This document shows positions 49,219 to 60,222 of a stretch of DNA of 64,000 nt, piece by piece. The notes under the pieces were generated by a model. The model had not been told where the DNA came from. It worked only from the letters and a program-made list of their open reading frames with translations, and did no database searches. The stretch is from the NCBI RefSeq assembly GCF_003207855.1, contig NZ_NKTZ01000014.1:1-64000 (forward strand). Reading direction: 5' to 3'. Positions within the stretch are counted from its first letter, which is position 1. The number at the start of each line of letters is the position of its first letter. Both the position numbers and the translations under genes were made by a program. Source of the DNA: Komagataeibacter rhaeticus (GTDB lineage Bacteria > Pseudomonadota > Alphaproteobacteria > Acetobacterales > Acetobacteraceae).

Positions 49219-50514
49219 TCAGCCATCACGCTGCATGATGGCAGCAAAAAAACCATCGGTATGGTGCTGGCGTGGTGTCAGGCTGACCTGTCCGTCCGTG
49301 CTCAGGCCGGGCGGCAGGTCATCGTGCGCCCCGTCGGGGGCCACCAGCGAAAAGGCGGGATTGCGCGCAAGGAAGGCGGCGATCTGGTCCCCGTTCTCCT
49401 CGCGCAGCACGGAACAGGTGGCATAGACCATCCGTCCACCAGGCCGGACCAGCGCCGCCGCGCGGTCGATGATTTCGGCCTGCTTGGCGGTCAGTTCCAG
49501 CAGGTCCTGCTCCCGCAGGCGCAGGCGGGCATCGGGATTGCGCCGCCATGTGCCGGTGCCGGTGCATGGCGCATCGACCAGCACGCGGTCAAAACTGCCG
49601 CTGCGCCTGCGCGCCCAGCGGTCCCCCGCCACCAGCAGGTGGCGCTCGGCATTGTGAACGCCCGCGCGGCGCAGGCGGCGCACGGCCCCCTCCAGCCGGG
49701 GTTCGGATACATCGCACGCCACGATGTGGCCGCGATTCTCCATGGTCATGGCCATGCCCAGCGTCTTGCCCGCCGCCCCCGCGCAGTAATCCAGCACGCG
49801 CATGCCGGGACGGGCACCCACGGCGGCAACCACAAGCTGGCTGCCCTCGTCCTGTATCTCGATCAGTCCGTTGCGGAATGCGGTGCTGGAGGTAACCGGC
49901 TGGCGCCCCGCCACCCGCAGCCCCCAGGGTGAAAGGGCTGTCTCCTCCGCCCGGATGCCATCCCTGTCCAGCGCCGCGCACGCGGTGGCACGGTCGGACT
50001 TGAGCAGGTTGACCCGCAGGTCCAGCGTGGCCTCGCCATCCATGGCGGCCAGTTCGGCCTCCAGCCCGTCGCCGAATGTGCGTTCCAGCCGGGGCAGCAG
50101 CCAGTCGGGTACCTCCAGCCGGACCGCGCGCGGCATGTCCGCATGCACCATTCCCTGACCACGCAGCCGGTCATACAGCGCGCTTTCATGCCCGATCAGC
50201 CCCAGCGGGGCGTACCGCTCCCCGGTGAACAGGGTGTGCGGGGTTTCATGGCCATCGGGTTCCAGCGCCATCATGGCCAGCACCAGTGTGCGCGGCGTGC
50301 CCTGCCCGCCCGCGCGCGCGATCCACCAGTGCAGCCTGCGCCAGTGGCGCAGCACGCGCCACACGCGCGCCGATATGGCCCGGCGGTCGCCGCCGCCAAT
50401 ATAGCGCCGTTCACGGAAGAAGGCGTTGGCCAGCGCATCGGCGGGGCGCTGCGGCGTGGCCTCCATTGCGGCAAGCAGGTCAATGGCGGCGGAAAGCCGT
50501 GCGCTGGGTGTCAT
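49219..50514 (-). CDS. RsmB/NOP family rRNA 5-methylcytosine methyltransferase
   Basis: The 431-residue enzyme has an N-terminal NusB/RsmB-like helical region (about 1-130) and a Rossmann methylase domain with motif I LDYCAGAAGKT near residue 242. The two catalytic cysteines are in DAPCTGTGTWRRNPD and YATCSVLREENGDQ. It methylates a cytosine in 16S rRNA, probably like RsmB, though the exact site cannot be told. It follows guaB after 37 bp in the same direction. Confidence 0.9.
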   Translation of the reverse strand: MTPSARLSAAIDLLAAMEATPQRPADALANAFFRERRYIGGGDRRAISARVWRVLRHWRRLHWWIARAGGQGTPRTLVLAMMALEPDGHETPHTLFTGERYAPLGLIGHESALYDRLRGQGMVHADMPRAVRLEVPDWLLPRLERTFGDGLEAELAAMDGEATLDLRVNLLKSDRATACAALDRDGIRAEETALSPWGLRVAGRQPVTSSTAFRNGLIEIQDEGSQLVVAAVGARPGMRVLDYCAGAAGKTLGMAMTMENRGHIVACDVSEPRLEGAVRRLRRAGVHNAERHLLVAGDRWARRRSGSFDRVLVDAPCTGTGTWRRNPDARLRLREQDLLELTAKQAEIIDRAAALVRPGGRMVYATCSVLREENGDQIAAFLARNPAFSLVAPDGAHDDLPPGLSTDGQVSLTPRQHHTDGFFAAIMQRDG

Positions 50515-50551
50515 GGATCAGGGAACCGTTACTGTGGAAAGACCGGCAGGA

Positions 50552-52069
<1,518 letters not shown>

Positions 52070-52218
52070 TCAGCAGATGGCGGCTTCCCCGCGCCTCGGG
52101 TCACCGACCGTTGGCGCTCCCTCTTAGGGGGCGGCGTGCCCGCTTGCAAGCCTTACGCGCATGCCCGATGCGCTTTATTGTGCGGATGGGGCAAAAATGC
52201 CCCCTGCCCCCTTAAAAT

Positions 52219-52305
52219 CAGAAAAGCGTTTTTGGTGAAGCTTTTTTCAAAAAGCTTCAAAGAAAGCCGCCTTTTTGAAAAAAGGCGGCACCCAAAAGCT
52301 TTTAT
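52219..52305. repeat. Double-hairpin intergenic element, copy E
   Basis: Hairpin 1 has arms TGAAGCTTTTTT and AAAAAGCTTCA (52236-52259) and hairpin 2 arms GCCGCCTTTTT and AAAAAGGCGGC (52266-52289). Outer arms AAAAGC and GCTTTT pair perfectly, then TTTTGG with CCAAAA. This is the only copy between genes of the same direction: 24 bp after the stop of the MBL hydrolase and upstream of guaB. Confidence 0.85.
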
Positions 52306-52329
52306 TGCCTGGCTGGTCCAGACACGTTC

Positions 52330-53115
52330 TCATGCATGCAGGCGCAAACCGTCATACGCCGCCTCCACCCCTTCGGGCAGGTTGGCCTGCATCCAGCCCC
52401 AGTCCATGTCCGGCCCCATATGGGTCAGCACGGTGCGACGCGGCTGGATGATGTCGCGCCAGCGCAGCACCTGCGCCACCCACCCGTGGGAGGGGTGGAC
52501 CTCGCGCTGGAAGCAGCCGATCACCCACGTATCCACGCCGCGCAACGTCTCCAGCGCCGTATCATCCAGTTCCGCCACGTCGGTACAGTAGGCCATGGGG
52601 CCGGCACGCAGGCCCAGTGTCTCGGTCCGGCCGTGACGCTGGGCAAACAGCTGCACCGTCATCCCGGCCATGGTGCGGGTGGACGGCAGGGCAACGTGAT
52701 GCACATCCAGCACGGGGCGGAAAATACGCGGCGGTGTCCAGGGACGGAAGGCGTAGTCAAAGCGGACGCTGATCTCGTCCATTACCTCCACCGTTCCATA
52801 AACCGGCAGCGGGCCGCCAATGATGCGGTTGATGGTCCGCAGTTCGTCCAGTCCGGCAATATGGTCGGCATGGGCATGGGTATAGACCACCGCATCCACG
52901 GTGCCGATCCGCTGGGCCAGAAGCTGGTCACGCAGGTCCGGCCCGGTATCGACCAGCAGCCGGCGGCCCGGCCCGTCATCTATGACGACCGATGAGCGGG
53001 TGCGGCGGTTACGCGGCTCGCCGGGGTCGCACTCACCCCAGTCCCCTGCCCCGTCGGGGCCACCCAGCATGGGCACGCCAGCCGAACCGGCACAGCCAAG
53101 GATGATCATCTCCAT
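52330..53115 (-). CDS. MBL-fold metallo-hydrolase (PhnP-like)
   Basis: The 261-residue beta-lactamase-fold hydrolase has the metal motif THAHADH near residues 79-85, an upstream DTGPDLR and later TDVAELDD and LTHMGPDMD ligand regions. It is most like PhnP-type phosphodiesterases. No phosphonate genes are nearby, and in many alphaproteobacteria such a gene follows tatD in the metG-tatD cluster, as here. The substrate is unknown. It starts 5 bp after the tatD stop, so it belongs to the same transcript. Confidence 0.85.
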   Translation of the reverse strand: MEMIILGCAGSAGVPMLGGPDGAGDWGECDPGEPRNRRTRSSVVIDDGPGRRLLVDTGPDLRDQLLAQRIGTVDAVVYTHAHADHIAGLDELRTINRIIGGPLPVYGTVEVMDEISVRFDYAFRPWTPPRIFRPVLDVHHVALPSTRTMAGMTVQLFAQRHGRTETLGLRAGPMAYCTDVAELDDTALETLRGVDTWVIGCFQREVHPSHGWVAQVLRWRDIIQPRRTVLTHMGPDMDWGWMQANLPEGVEAAYDGLRLHA

Positions 53116-53120
53116 GCCGG

Positions 53121-53918
53121 TCAGACCGCCTGGCTGAACAGGCGGCTGAAATTGCGGGTGGTCATCTCGGCAAAGGCCGCGTCCTCCATCCCGCGCAGTT
53201 CGGCCAGCCTGCGTGCGGTATAGGCCACGTAACCCGGCTCGTTGCGCTTGCCGCGCCGGGGCACGGGGGCAAGATAGGGCGAATCCGTCTCGACCAGCAG
53301 GCGGTCGGCGGGTACCGCCTGCGCCACGTCCCGCACCGCCTGCGCGCGGTTGAAGGTGGCGATGCCCGAAAAGCTGATATACCCCCCAAGCTCCAGCGCG
53401 CCCGCCGCAAGCGCCGGCCCGGAGGAAAAGCAGTGGATCAGGAACGGGAACGCCCCGCGGCTTTCCGTCTCGTCCCGCAGAATGGCCAGCGTGTCGTCAT
53501 CGGCCTCCCGCGTGTGGATGACCAGCGGCAGGCCGGTACGGCGGGCTGCATCGATATGCACGCGGAAGCTTTCGTGCTGCTTCGGCCTGATTTCGGGCTG
53601 GCCGTGAAAATAATCCAGCCCGCTTTCCCCGATGCCCACCACGCGCGGGTCATCGGCCATCGCCACCAGTTCTGTAACCTCGGGCAGCACTTCCTCATCC
53701 ACATGGTCGGGATGGGTGCCAATGGTGCACCAGACCCTGAGTTCCGGGCTGTCCAGTTCCGCCAGCCGCTTCTGCTGGTCCGCGTGCGACAGGCGGGTGC
53801 CGATGGTCACCATGCCATCCACCCCGGCCTGCCGCGTGCGGGCCAGGATTTCGGGCATTTCTCCGGCGGAAAAATGGTCGAGATGACAGTGGGAGTCGGT
53901 CAGTCCCGTGCGGGTCAT
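53121..53918 (-). CDS. tatD: TatD family metal-dependent hydrolase (DNase)
   Basis: The 265-residue TIM-barrel hydrolase has the metal-binding DSHCHLDH at residues 8-15, GESGLDYF near 97, VIHTREAD near 133 and ETDSPYLAPVPRRGKRNEP near 214 (excerpt: ETDSPYLAP). TatD-type enzymes are 3'-5' nucleases. Its start overlaps the metG stop by four bases (ATGA). Confidence 0.92.
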   Translation of the reverse strand: MTRTGLTDSHCHLDHFSAGEMPEILARTRQAGVDGMVTIGTRLSHADQQKRLAELDSPELRVWCTIGTHPDHVDEEVLPEVTELVAMADDPRVVGIGESGLDYFHGQPEIRPKQHESFRVHIDAARRTGLPLVIHTREADDDTLAILRDETESRGAFPFLIHCFSSGPALAAGALELGGYISFSGIATFNRAQAVRDVAQAVPADRLLVETDSPYLAPVPRRGKRNEPGYVAYTARRLAELRGMEDAAFAEMTTRNFSRLFSQAV

Positions 53919-55453
53919 GAAGCCTCCGGTTCGACATAACGGGGAAAGATGCCCTGGGGGGCCGGCAGCGCGCGGCCCGCAGGCAGCGGGACATCAAGGG
54001 ATGCGAAGGTACGCTCGCCTTCCGCCACGCCAAGCTGGGTCAGCATCCTGTCCATGCTGCCGGGCATGTAGGGCTGGAGCACTGTGGCGATGATGCGCAG
54101 CGCATCGGCCAGCACGCGCAGCACGTCGCCCATGCGGGCGGCATCGGTTTTCTTCAGCTTCCACGGGGCCTGATGGTCGATATAGGCGTTGCAGGCGCGG
54201 ATCAGCTTCCACACTTCCTCCAGCGCATCGGTCAGGGCCTGGCGGTCGATCTGTTCGTGCATGATCTGCACCAGCAGGCTGGCCGGGGCCAGCAGCTTCG
54301 TGTCTTCCGGCGTGTGGGTGCCCTGCGGCGGCAGCTTTCCGTCGCAGTTGCGCGCGATCTGGGACAGCGTGCGCTGGGCCAGGTTGCCAAGGTCATTGGC
54401 CAGTTCGACATTCATGCGCGAGATGATGGCCCGGCGGCTGAGGTCACTGTCCCCGCCAAAGGGCATCTCACGCATCAGGAAGAAGCGGATCGGGTCAAGG
54501 CCGAACTCCGTAACCAGGTCGCGCGGGTCCACCACGTTGCCCAGCGACTTGCTCATCTTCTGGCCCTCGATGGTCCACCAGCCATGCGAGAACACGCGAT
54601 CGGGCAGCGGCAGCCCGGCCGCCATCAGCAGCGCGGGCCAGTAGATGGCATGGAAGCGCAGGATGTCCTTGCCCACCAGATGCAGGTTGGCGGGCCAGAA
54701 GCCCCAGCGCGCGGCCCCCGCATCGGGATAGCCCACGGCGGAGAGGTAGTTGGCCAGCGCGTCCACCCACACATACATCACATGCTTCGGGTCGCCCGGT
54801 ACCGGAATGCCCCAGCTGAAGCTGGTGCGGCTGACCGACAGGTTGCGCAGGCCCTGCTTTACGAAACTGATCACTTCGTTGCGGCGGCTGGCGGGTTCGA
54901 TAAAGCCGGGCCGGGTTTCATACAGTTCGAGCAGCCTGTCACCGAATCTGGACAGGTCGAAGAAATACGACGGCTCCTTCACCCATTCCACGGCGGCCCC
55001 CGTGGGCGCGACCTTTTTGCCGTCCGGCCCGTCGATCAGTTCTTCCTCGCCATAGAAGCACTCATCGCGCGTGGCGTACCAGCCTTCATACGCATCCAGA
55101 TAGATGTGGCCATTTTCCTCCAGCTTCTTCCACAGCGCCTGCGCGCCCTGCACATGGCGGGGTTCGGTGGTGCGGATGAAGTCATCATAGGAAATGGCCA
55201 TCGTGTCATACATGTCACGGAAATCGGCCGCGACCCGGTCGGCAAAGGCGATGGGGGTCATGCCTGCCGCCTGCGCGGCCTGCTCCACCTTCTGCCCGTG
55301 CTCATCCGTTCCGGTCAGGAAAAAGACATCAAACCCCGCCAGCCGCTTGAAGCGCGCGATCACGTCCGCCGCGACGGACGTGTAGGCATGGCCGATATGT
55401 GGCGCCCCATTCACGTAATAGATCGGTGTTGTGACGTAGTAGCGCCGTGTCAT
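53915..55453 (-). CDS. metG: Methionyl-tRNA synthetase
   Basis: The 512-residue class I synthetase charges tRNA-Met. The HIGH motif is HIGHAYTS near residues 19-26 and the second signature KMSKS is near 300. It has no zinc-binding four-cysteine knuckle and no C-terminal tRNA-binding dimerisation domain, so it is the compact MetG2-like form. Four-base overlaps link it to both holB upstream and tatD downstream. Confidence 0.95.
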   Translation of the reverse strand: MTRRYYVTTPIYYVNGAPHIGHAYTSVAADVIARFKRLAGFDVFFLTGTDEHGQKVEQAAQAAGMTPIAFADRVAADFRDMYDTMAISYDDFIRTTEPRHVQGAQALWKKLEENGHIYLDAYEGWYATRDECFYGEEELIDGPDGKKVAPTGAAVEWVKEPSYFFDLSRFGDRLLELYETRPGFIEPASRRNEVISFVKQGLRNLSVSRTSFSWGIPVPGDPKHVMYVWVDALANYLSAVGYPDAGAARWGFWPANLHLVGKDILRFHAIYWPALLMAAGLPLPDRVFSHGWWTIEGQKMSKSLGNVVDPRDLVTEFGLDPIRFFLMREMPFGGDSDLSRRAIISRMNVELANDLGNLAQRTLSQIARNCDGKLPPQGTHTPEDTKLLAPASLLVQIMHEQIDRQALTDALEEVWKLIRACNAYIDHQAPWKLKKTDAARMGDVLRVLADALRIIATVLQPYMPGSMDRMLTQLGVAEGERTFASLDVPLPAGRALPAPQGIFPRYVEPEAS

Positions 55454-56436
55454 GTTTCACTCACCCGTGCAAGCGCCGTAAGGATCGCCTGCTGTTCGTC
55501 CAGATTGAATTGTTCGGTCTCGGCGCGCAGCCGGGCCATGTCCTGCCACAGCAGGGCCATGCGGGCCGGGCGCAGATCACGCGCCTGCGGCGCGACCGGA
55601 TTGCGGGCCAGGTCACAGGCCCTGTCAGATATGGCATCGCAGAGCAGATCGAAAAAGACGGAAAAGCCATTTTCTTCCTGTACCATCGCCGCCACGTCAT
55701 AGGCCCCGGCCGGTGTCACCTGCCCCGCCATGACCTGTTCCACCAGCCCCGCCAGCACCGCACCGCCGCCATGCAGCAGTTCAAGCGCCCGGCCCGGCGC
55801 GCCATGGGCCAGCGGTATGATGGCGTCCAACCGGTCGGGGGGCGGGGCGTCGGGCATGGCGGACAGCACCGCATGCATGGCCGCATTGTCCATGGGTGCC
55901 AGGTTCAGCACCCGGCAGCGGCTGCGGATGGTGGGCAGCAGGCGGCCGGGCATGGCGGCGGTCAGGATCAGGATCGCGCGCTCGGGCGGTTCCTCCAGTA
56001 TCTTGAGAATGGCATTGGCCGCCGTGCGGTTCATGTAGTCCGCGCCATCCACGATCACCACGCGCCACCCGCCTTCCGCCGCCGTGCGGTGCAGGAAGGT
56101 GCCGATGGGCCTGATGTCATCGGCCACGATCTCGCGCCGCAGGGGCGGCGGGGCGCCCTTCTTCCTTTTCTTGCGGCTTTTCTCGTTCACGCCCCGGGCA
56201 ATGACCAGCAGGTCGGCATGGGTGCCCGCGCTGACACGACGGCCCACGGCGCTGGCATGGTCCCGCGCGCCCAGCAGCGTACGCGCCATCATGAAGGCCA
56301 TCGTGGCCTTGCCCACCCCTTCCGGCCCGGTCAGCAGCCAGGCATGGTGCAGCCTGCCGCTGCGGATGACAGACAGGAATTCGGCCCAGGCCGCGTCATG
56401 CCCCACCAACTGGCGACAGGTGCGCGGGTCCTCCAT
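55450..56436 (-). CDS. holB: DNA polymerase III subunit delta'
   Basis: The 328-residue AAA+ protein is a clamp-loader subunit. Features are LLTGPEGVGKATMA (degenerate P-loop) near residues 35-48, VIVDGADYMNRTAANAILKILEEPP near 124-148 (excerpt: NAILKILEEPP, the typical delta' signature) and a lysine/arginine-rich insert (KSRKKRKKG). The ATG shares one base with the tmk stop (TGATG). The order tmk-holB-metG-tatD is a classic one. Confidence 0.93.
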   Translation of the reverse strand: MEDPRTCRQLVGHDAAWAEFLSVIRSGRLHHAWLLTGPEGVGKATMAFMMARTLLGARDHASAVGRRVSAGTHADLLVIARGVNEKSRKKRKKGAPPPLRREIVADDIRPIGTFLHRTAAEGGWRVVIVDGADYMNRTAANAILKILEEPPERAILILTAAMPGRLLPTIRSRCRVLNLAPMDNAAMHAVLSAMPDAPPPDRLDAIIPLAHGAPGRALELLHGGGAVLAGLVEQVMAGQVTPAGAYDVAAMVQEENGFSVFFDLLCDAISDRACDLARNPVAPQARDLRPARMALLWQDMARLRAETEQFNLDEQQAILTALARVSET

Positions 56437-57077
56437 CAACCGCCCCGCCCCGCAAGGCGGGGTGCCAGCACGGCGCGGATGGCCTGCTGCACGCCCCCGG
56501 CATCACCGCTGGCGTCAATACGGTGGCAGCGTGCGGCGTCGCGTCGGGCAATCGCGTCGAACCCGGCGGCCACGCGGGCGTGGAAGGCCGCATCCTCCGC
56601 CTCATACCGGTCCGCGCGCCCGTCCGCGCGCTGGCGCAGGCGGTCACGGGCCACGTCGGGGGGCACCTGCAGCACGAAGGTCAGGTCTGGCTGCACGGGC
56701 AGCATTGCGCGCAGCTGGCCGATCATGTCCAGCAGCCCCGTATCGGCATGGCTCACGCCATAACCCTGATAGGCCTCGGTCGAATCGGCAAAGCGGTCAC
56801 AGACCACGATCCGCCCCTGCGCCAGGGCTGGCAGGATGCGGCGGTCCACATGGTCGGCCCGGGCGGCGAAATGGGTCAGCACCTCGGCACGCGCCGAAAG
56901 GTCATGGCCGCCAAACAGCAGGAAGTCGCGCAGCGCTTCCGCCGCCTCTGTCCCCCCCGGCTCGCGCGTCAGGTCGACATCGTGGCCATGGGCGCGCAGG
57001 TGATCGGCCAGCAGCCGGGCCTGGGTGGACTTGCCCGCCCCCTCGCCCCCTTCAAACGTGATGAACAGCCCGCGCAT
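56436..57077 (-). CDS. tmk: Thymidylate kinase
   Basis: The 213-residue kinase phosphorylates dTMP. The P-loop is FEGGEGAGKST at residues 8-18, the DR(Y/F) motif is CDRFADSTEAYQGYG near 93-107 and a lid region follows (RLRQRADGRADRYE). It lies 3 bp after the dacC stop and is translationally coupled to holB. Confidence 0.95.
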   Translation of the reverse strand: MRGLFITFEGGEGAGKSTQARLLADHLRAHGHDVDLTREPGGTEAAEALRDFLLFGGHDLSARAEVLTHFAARADHVDRRILPALAQGRIVVCDRFADSTEAYQGYGVSHADTGLLDMIGQLRAMLPVQPDLTFVLQVPPDVARDRLRQRADGRADRYEAEDAAFHARVAAGFDAIARRDAARCHRIDASGDAGGVQQAIRAVLAPRLAGRGG

Positions 57078-57080
57078 GCG

Positions 57081-58298
57081 CTAGCCATGCCCCAGCTTGC
57101 GCCCCAGCGCGGCGGAGGCACGCCCCACCAGCCCAAGCCTGCCCACGGCCGCCCCGGCAATGAGCGGGATGCGGATTTCGGCCAGGCCGGTATTGGCAAT
57201 CACCATTTCCCCCAGCTGCTGCCCGGCCGCAACCGGTGCGGGCACGGGGCTGGTATAGTCCACGCTGACATGCACCCGGTTCTGCCAGCCATGGGGCAGC
57301 GTGAGTGTTATGTCACGGGTGGCCACCAGCGGCACGGTGGCGGCCTGCCCCAGCCATACGGGCACGTTGTCCACCACCGCGCCGTTATGGACCAGGGTCG
57401 CGTTCTCGAAATTGACGAACGACCATTCGAACAGCCGCTCGCCTTCCTGTGCGCGGGCATTGCTGCTGGGCAGGCCGTTGATCGCCATGACCACGCGGTT
57501 GCCGCCACGCTCGGCGCTGGCGCACAGGCCGAAGCCGCCCGCGTCGGTATGCCCGGTCTTGAGCCCATCGGCCACGCCGCGCACCACCAGCACGTTGCGG
57601 TTTTCCTGCGATATCTTGTTGTAGCGGAAGCTTTTTTCAGAAAAGAAATGATAATAGTCGGGAAAATCGTGGATCAGGTGCATGGCGATGGTCGCCACGT
57701 CGCGCGCCGACATGTAATGCCCGTCCATCGGCCAGCCGGTGGCGTTGAGGAAGTGCGAGTTGCTCATGCCCAGTTCGGCCGCCTTGGCGTTCATCAGGCC
57801 CACGAACTGCTCCTCCGACCCGGCAATGCCTTCGGCCAGCACGATACAGGCGTCATTGCCGGACTGGATCACCATGCCCTGGATCAGGTCGGACACGGCC
57901 ACCGTGCCGTTGAGCGGCACGAACATCTTCGAGCCCTGCATCCGCCACGCCTTTTCACTGACCGGCAGGGTCTGTTCCAGCGTCAGCCTACCCGCGCGCA
58001 GCATGCCGAACACGATGTAGGCCGTCATCATCTTGGTCAGTGATGAAGGGGGCATGCGCTCGTCGGCCGCCTTTTCCAGCAGCACGGCCCCCGTGGTGTA
58101 GTCCACGATGCATGCCCAGCGCGCAAGCGTGTCGATCGGGCCGATCAGGCTGTTGGCCGGCGTGGCGGGCACGACGGGCGCCGCCGCATCGGGGGCTGCG
58201 GCGGCGGGATGGCGGCGGCGGGCCGCGGGGGCCGCGAACGCGGTGGAGGAGACAAGAAGGCTGGTTGCCCCAGCCAGAAGGAAACGTCGGGTGTGCAT
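57081..58298 (-). CDS. dacC: D-alanyl-D-alanine carboxypeptidase (DacA/DacC, PBP5/6 family)
   Basis: The 405-residue penicillin-binding protein trims terminal D-Ala from peptidoglycan stem peptides. Active-site motifs are SLTK (Ser86, Lys89), SGN at 146-148 and KTG at 247-249. A signal peptide starting HTRRFLLAGATSLLV is cleaved after AFA near residue 22, and a C-terminal PBP5-C beta domain precedes a weakly amphipathic tail. I chose the ATG at 58298 behind AAGGATG. It follows the lytic transglycosylase gene by 65 bp. Confidence 0.93.
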   Translation of the reverse strand: MHTRRFLLAGATSLLVSSTAFAAPAARRRHPAAAAPDAAAPVVPATPANSLIGPIDTLARWACIVDYTTGAVLLEKAADERMPPSSLTKMMTAYIVFGMLRAGRLTLEQTLPVSEKAWRMQGSKMFVPLNGTVAVSDLIQGMVIQSGNDACIVLAEGIAGSEEQFVGLMNAKAAELGMSNSHFLNATGWPMDGHYMSARDVATIAMHLIHDFPDYYHFFSEKSFRYNKISQENRNVLVVRGVADGLKTGHTDAGGFGLCASAERGGNRVVMAINGLPSSNARAQEGERLFEWSFVNFENATLVHNGAVVDNVPVWLGQAATVPLVATRDITLTLPHGWQNRVHVSVDYTSPVPAPVAAGQQLGEMVIANTGLAEIRIPLIAGAAVGRLGLVGRASAALGRKLGHG

Positions 58299-58363
58299 TA
58301 CATCCTTGGTCCGGTAGGTCCCGGCCGGGCACGCGCGCCCGGCTGGCGTGACAGGGTGGTCCA

Positions 58364-59377
58364 TCACGTGATTTCATTCCCCAGCAGGCCCACGGCCAGC
58401 GCATAGAAATCAGAGGGATTGTAGCGACGGATCGCGGCGAAATTGCGATAGACCATGAAGGCATCCCCCCCCGGCCCATCGGGGCGCAGCACGGCCCCCG
58501 TGGCCTCGGGCCGGGCGAAGGGCACGCCGCCGGGCTGGGTTATGCCCATCTGCATCCACTGTGCCAGCGTGCGCACCTGCGTGCGCCCCAGTGCGGACTG
58601 GGCCACGCTGTCGGGCACGCTGATCTCCTGCCCCCATGTCTCGCCCGCGACCCAGCCCGAACCGGCCAGGTAGCTGGCGATGGAGCCGAATATGTCGGGC
58701 ATGGAATGCCAGATGTCGCGCCGCCCGTCGCCATCGATGTCGACGGCGTATTTCAGGTAGGCGCTGGGCATGAACTGCGGCTGGCCCATGGCGCCGGCAT
58801 AGCTGCCGGTCATGAGTTCGGGGGTAATGTCCCCCGCGTTGAGGATGGTGAGCGCATGGAACAGTTCATCATGGAAGAACTGCGCCCGCCGCCCCTCGAA
58901 CGCCAGGGTGCACAGCGCGTCCACCACCGCGAATTTGCCCGTGATCGTGCCATAGGCCGATTCCAGCCCCCATATGCCCATCACCGCGCCCGCCGCCACG
59001 TCGTAGCGGGTCAGGACCTGCTGTTCCAGTATGGCGCGCCGGGCGGCAAAGGCGGCGCGCCCGTCATCAATCTTGCGCTGGGTCAGCACGCGGCTGCGGT
59101 ACTGCGCCCATGTCAGGTGGAATTCCGGCTGGTTGCGGTCGCGCGCGATGACCTGCGTGTTGGGCGCGGACAGGTCAAGCGCCTGGCTGACCGCATCCGC
59201 CGTCAGGCCCTGCCGAATCGCCTCGCGGCGGATTCCGGCCACGAAGGCGGCATAGTCACCCGCCGGGCGCGCGGCGGCCGGGTGGCGGTGCGCCGCGCGC
59301 GCGGGCAGCAGCCCGAACGCGCCCGCCCCGGCAAGGGAGGCGGCGGCGGCATGAAGGAAGCGACGACGTACGAGCAT
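58364..59377 (-). CDS. Lytic murein transglycosylase (MltB family), predicted Tat substrate
   Basis: This membrane-associated enzyme cleaves peptidoglycan glycan strands. The catalytic glutamate is Glu139 in GIWGLESAYG. GAMGQPQFMPSAYLKYAVD and the ending RRYNPSDFYALAVG are family hallmarks. The N-terminus VRRRFLHAAAASLAGAGAFG is a twin-arginine-type signal peptide, cleaved near residue 29, so export of a folded protein is likely. The ATG at 59377 gives 337 residues. An ATG at 59428 would add 17 before the twin arginines. It heads the long minus-strand run towards dacC and tmk. Confidence 0.9.
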   Translation of the reverse strand: MLVRRRFLHAAAASLAGAGAFGLLPARAAHRHPAAARPAGDYAAFVAGIRREAIRQGLTADAVSQALDLSAPNTQVIARDRNQPEFHLTWAQYRSRVLTQRKIDDGRAAFAARRAILEQQVLTRYDVAAGAVMGIWGLESAYGTITGKFAVVDALCTLAFEGRRAQFFHDELFHALTILNAGDITPELMTGSYAGAMGQPQFMPSAYLKYAVDIDGDGRRDIWHSMPDIFGSIASYLAGSGWVAGETWGQEISVPDSVAQSALGRTQVRTLAQWMQMGITQPGGVPFARPEATGAVLRPDGPGGDAFMVYRNFAAIRRYNPSDFYALAVGLLGNEIT

Positions 59378-59646
59378 GCCCGAAGCTGTGCCACGGCCAC
59401 CCGCCCGTTTCAATGACTGACTTGCCATACAGCCCGCCCCCGCCCGTGCCTGATACAGTATGCCACATAATTTGGCGTTTGTGACCGCGGGCGAAGCATG
59501 CCACAAGAACGCCACCGGCCGCTGGCGCGTTCACCCTGATGGCCGATGGTTTTTTCCGCCCGCGCGCCGGGCCGAGCGAAGGACGTGTGCTTGCGTAGTT
59601 ACGGTTTTCCCCTTCCGCCCCGCCAGGGCGCGCCGGAACACGCCGC

Positions 59647-60222
59647 ATGCCCTCGCTGACCGCCTTCCTTGCGGCGGCGGGCGCGTCCCCCGTCATGCAG
59701 GGGCTTGCGATCATTGTCGGCACCTTCATCCTGGAGGACGCGGCAACGATCCTGACCGCCATGCAGGTCCGCACCGGCCATGTGGCGCTGGGTGTCGCAC
59801 TGGTCGCCCTTTATATCGGCATCGTCGTGGGCGACATGGGGCTGTACGGCATGGGCCGGCTGGCCGCCCTGTGGCCACCCGCGCGGCGCTGGATCACGCT
59901 GCCCGGCCATGTGCGCGAAGGCCACTGGTTTGACCGCAACGTGTTCCGCATCGTGTTCATCAGCCGCTTCGTGCCAGGCGCGCGCTTGCCGCTTTACACG
60001 GCGTGTGGTTTCTTCCGTGCGCGGTTCGGGCTGTTCTGTATCGCCGCGGTGCTGGCAACGCTGATCTGGACATCGCTGCTGTTCCTTGTCTCGCTGCAGG
60101 TGGGGCAGTTCCTGATCGACCATCTGGGGACATGGAAATGGGCGGGGATGGCCGGTTTCGTCCTGACCATATTCCTGATCAGCCGCATGATCGCACGTTT
60201 GCAAAGTAATGAGACCCGATGA
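59647..60222 (+). CDS. DedA family membrane protein
   Basis: The 191-residue inner-membrane protein has several hydrophobic helices and the DedA signature FISRFVPGARLPLYTACGFF near residues 107-126, including the conserved Arg and Pro-Gly. DedA proteins include flippases that recycle undecaprenyl phosphate or phospholipids across the inner membrane. Its stop overlaps the start of the ATP-grasp gene by four bases (ATGA), so the two proteins are made together. A UppP-type phosphatase gene 1.8 kb away fits a polyprenyl-phosphate role, but this is inference. Confidence 0.85.
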   Translation: MPSLTAFLAAAGASPVMQGLAIIVGTFILEDAATILTAMQVRTGHVALGVALVALYIGIVVGDMGLYGMGRLAALWPPARRWITLPGHVREGHWFDRNVFRIVFISRFVPGARLPLYTACGFFRARFGLFCIAAVLATLIWTSLLFLVSLQVGQFLIDHLGTWKWAGMAGFVLTIFLISRMIARLQSNETR

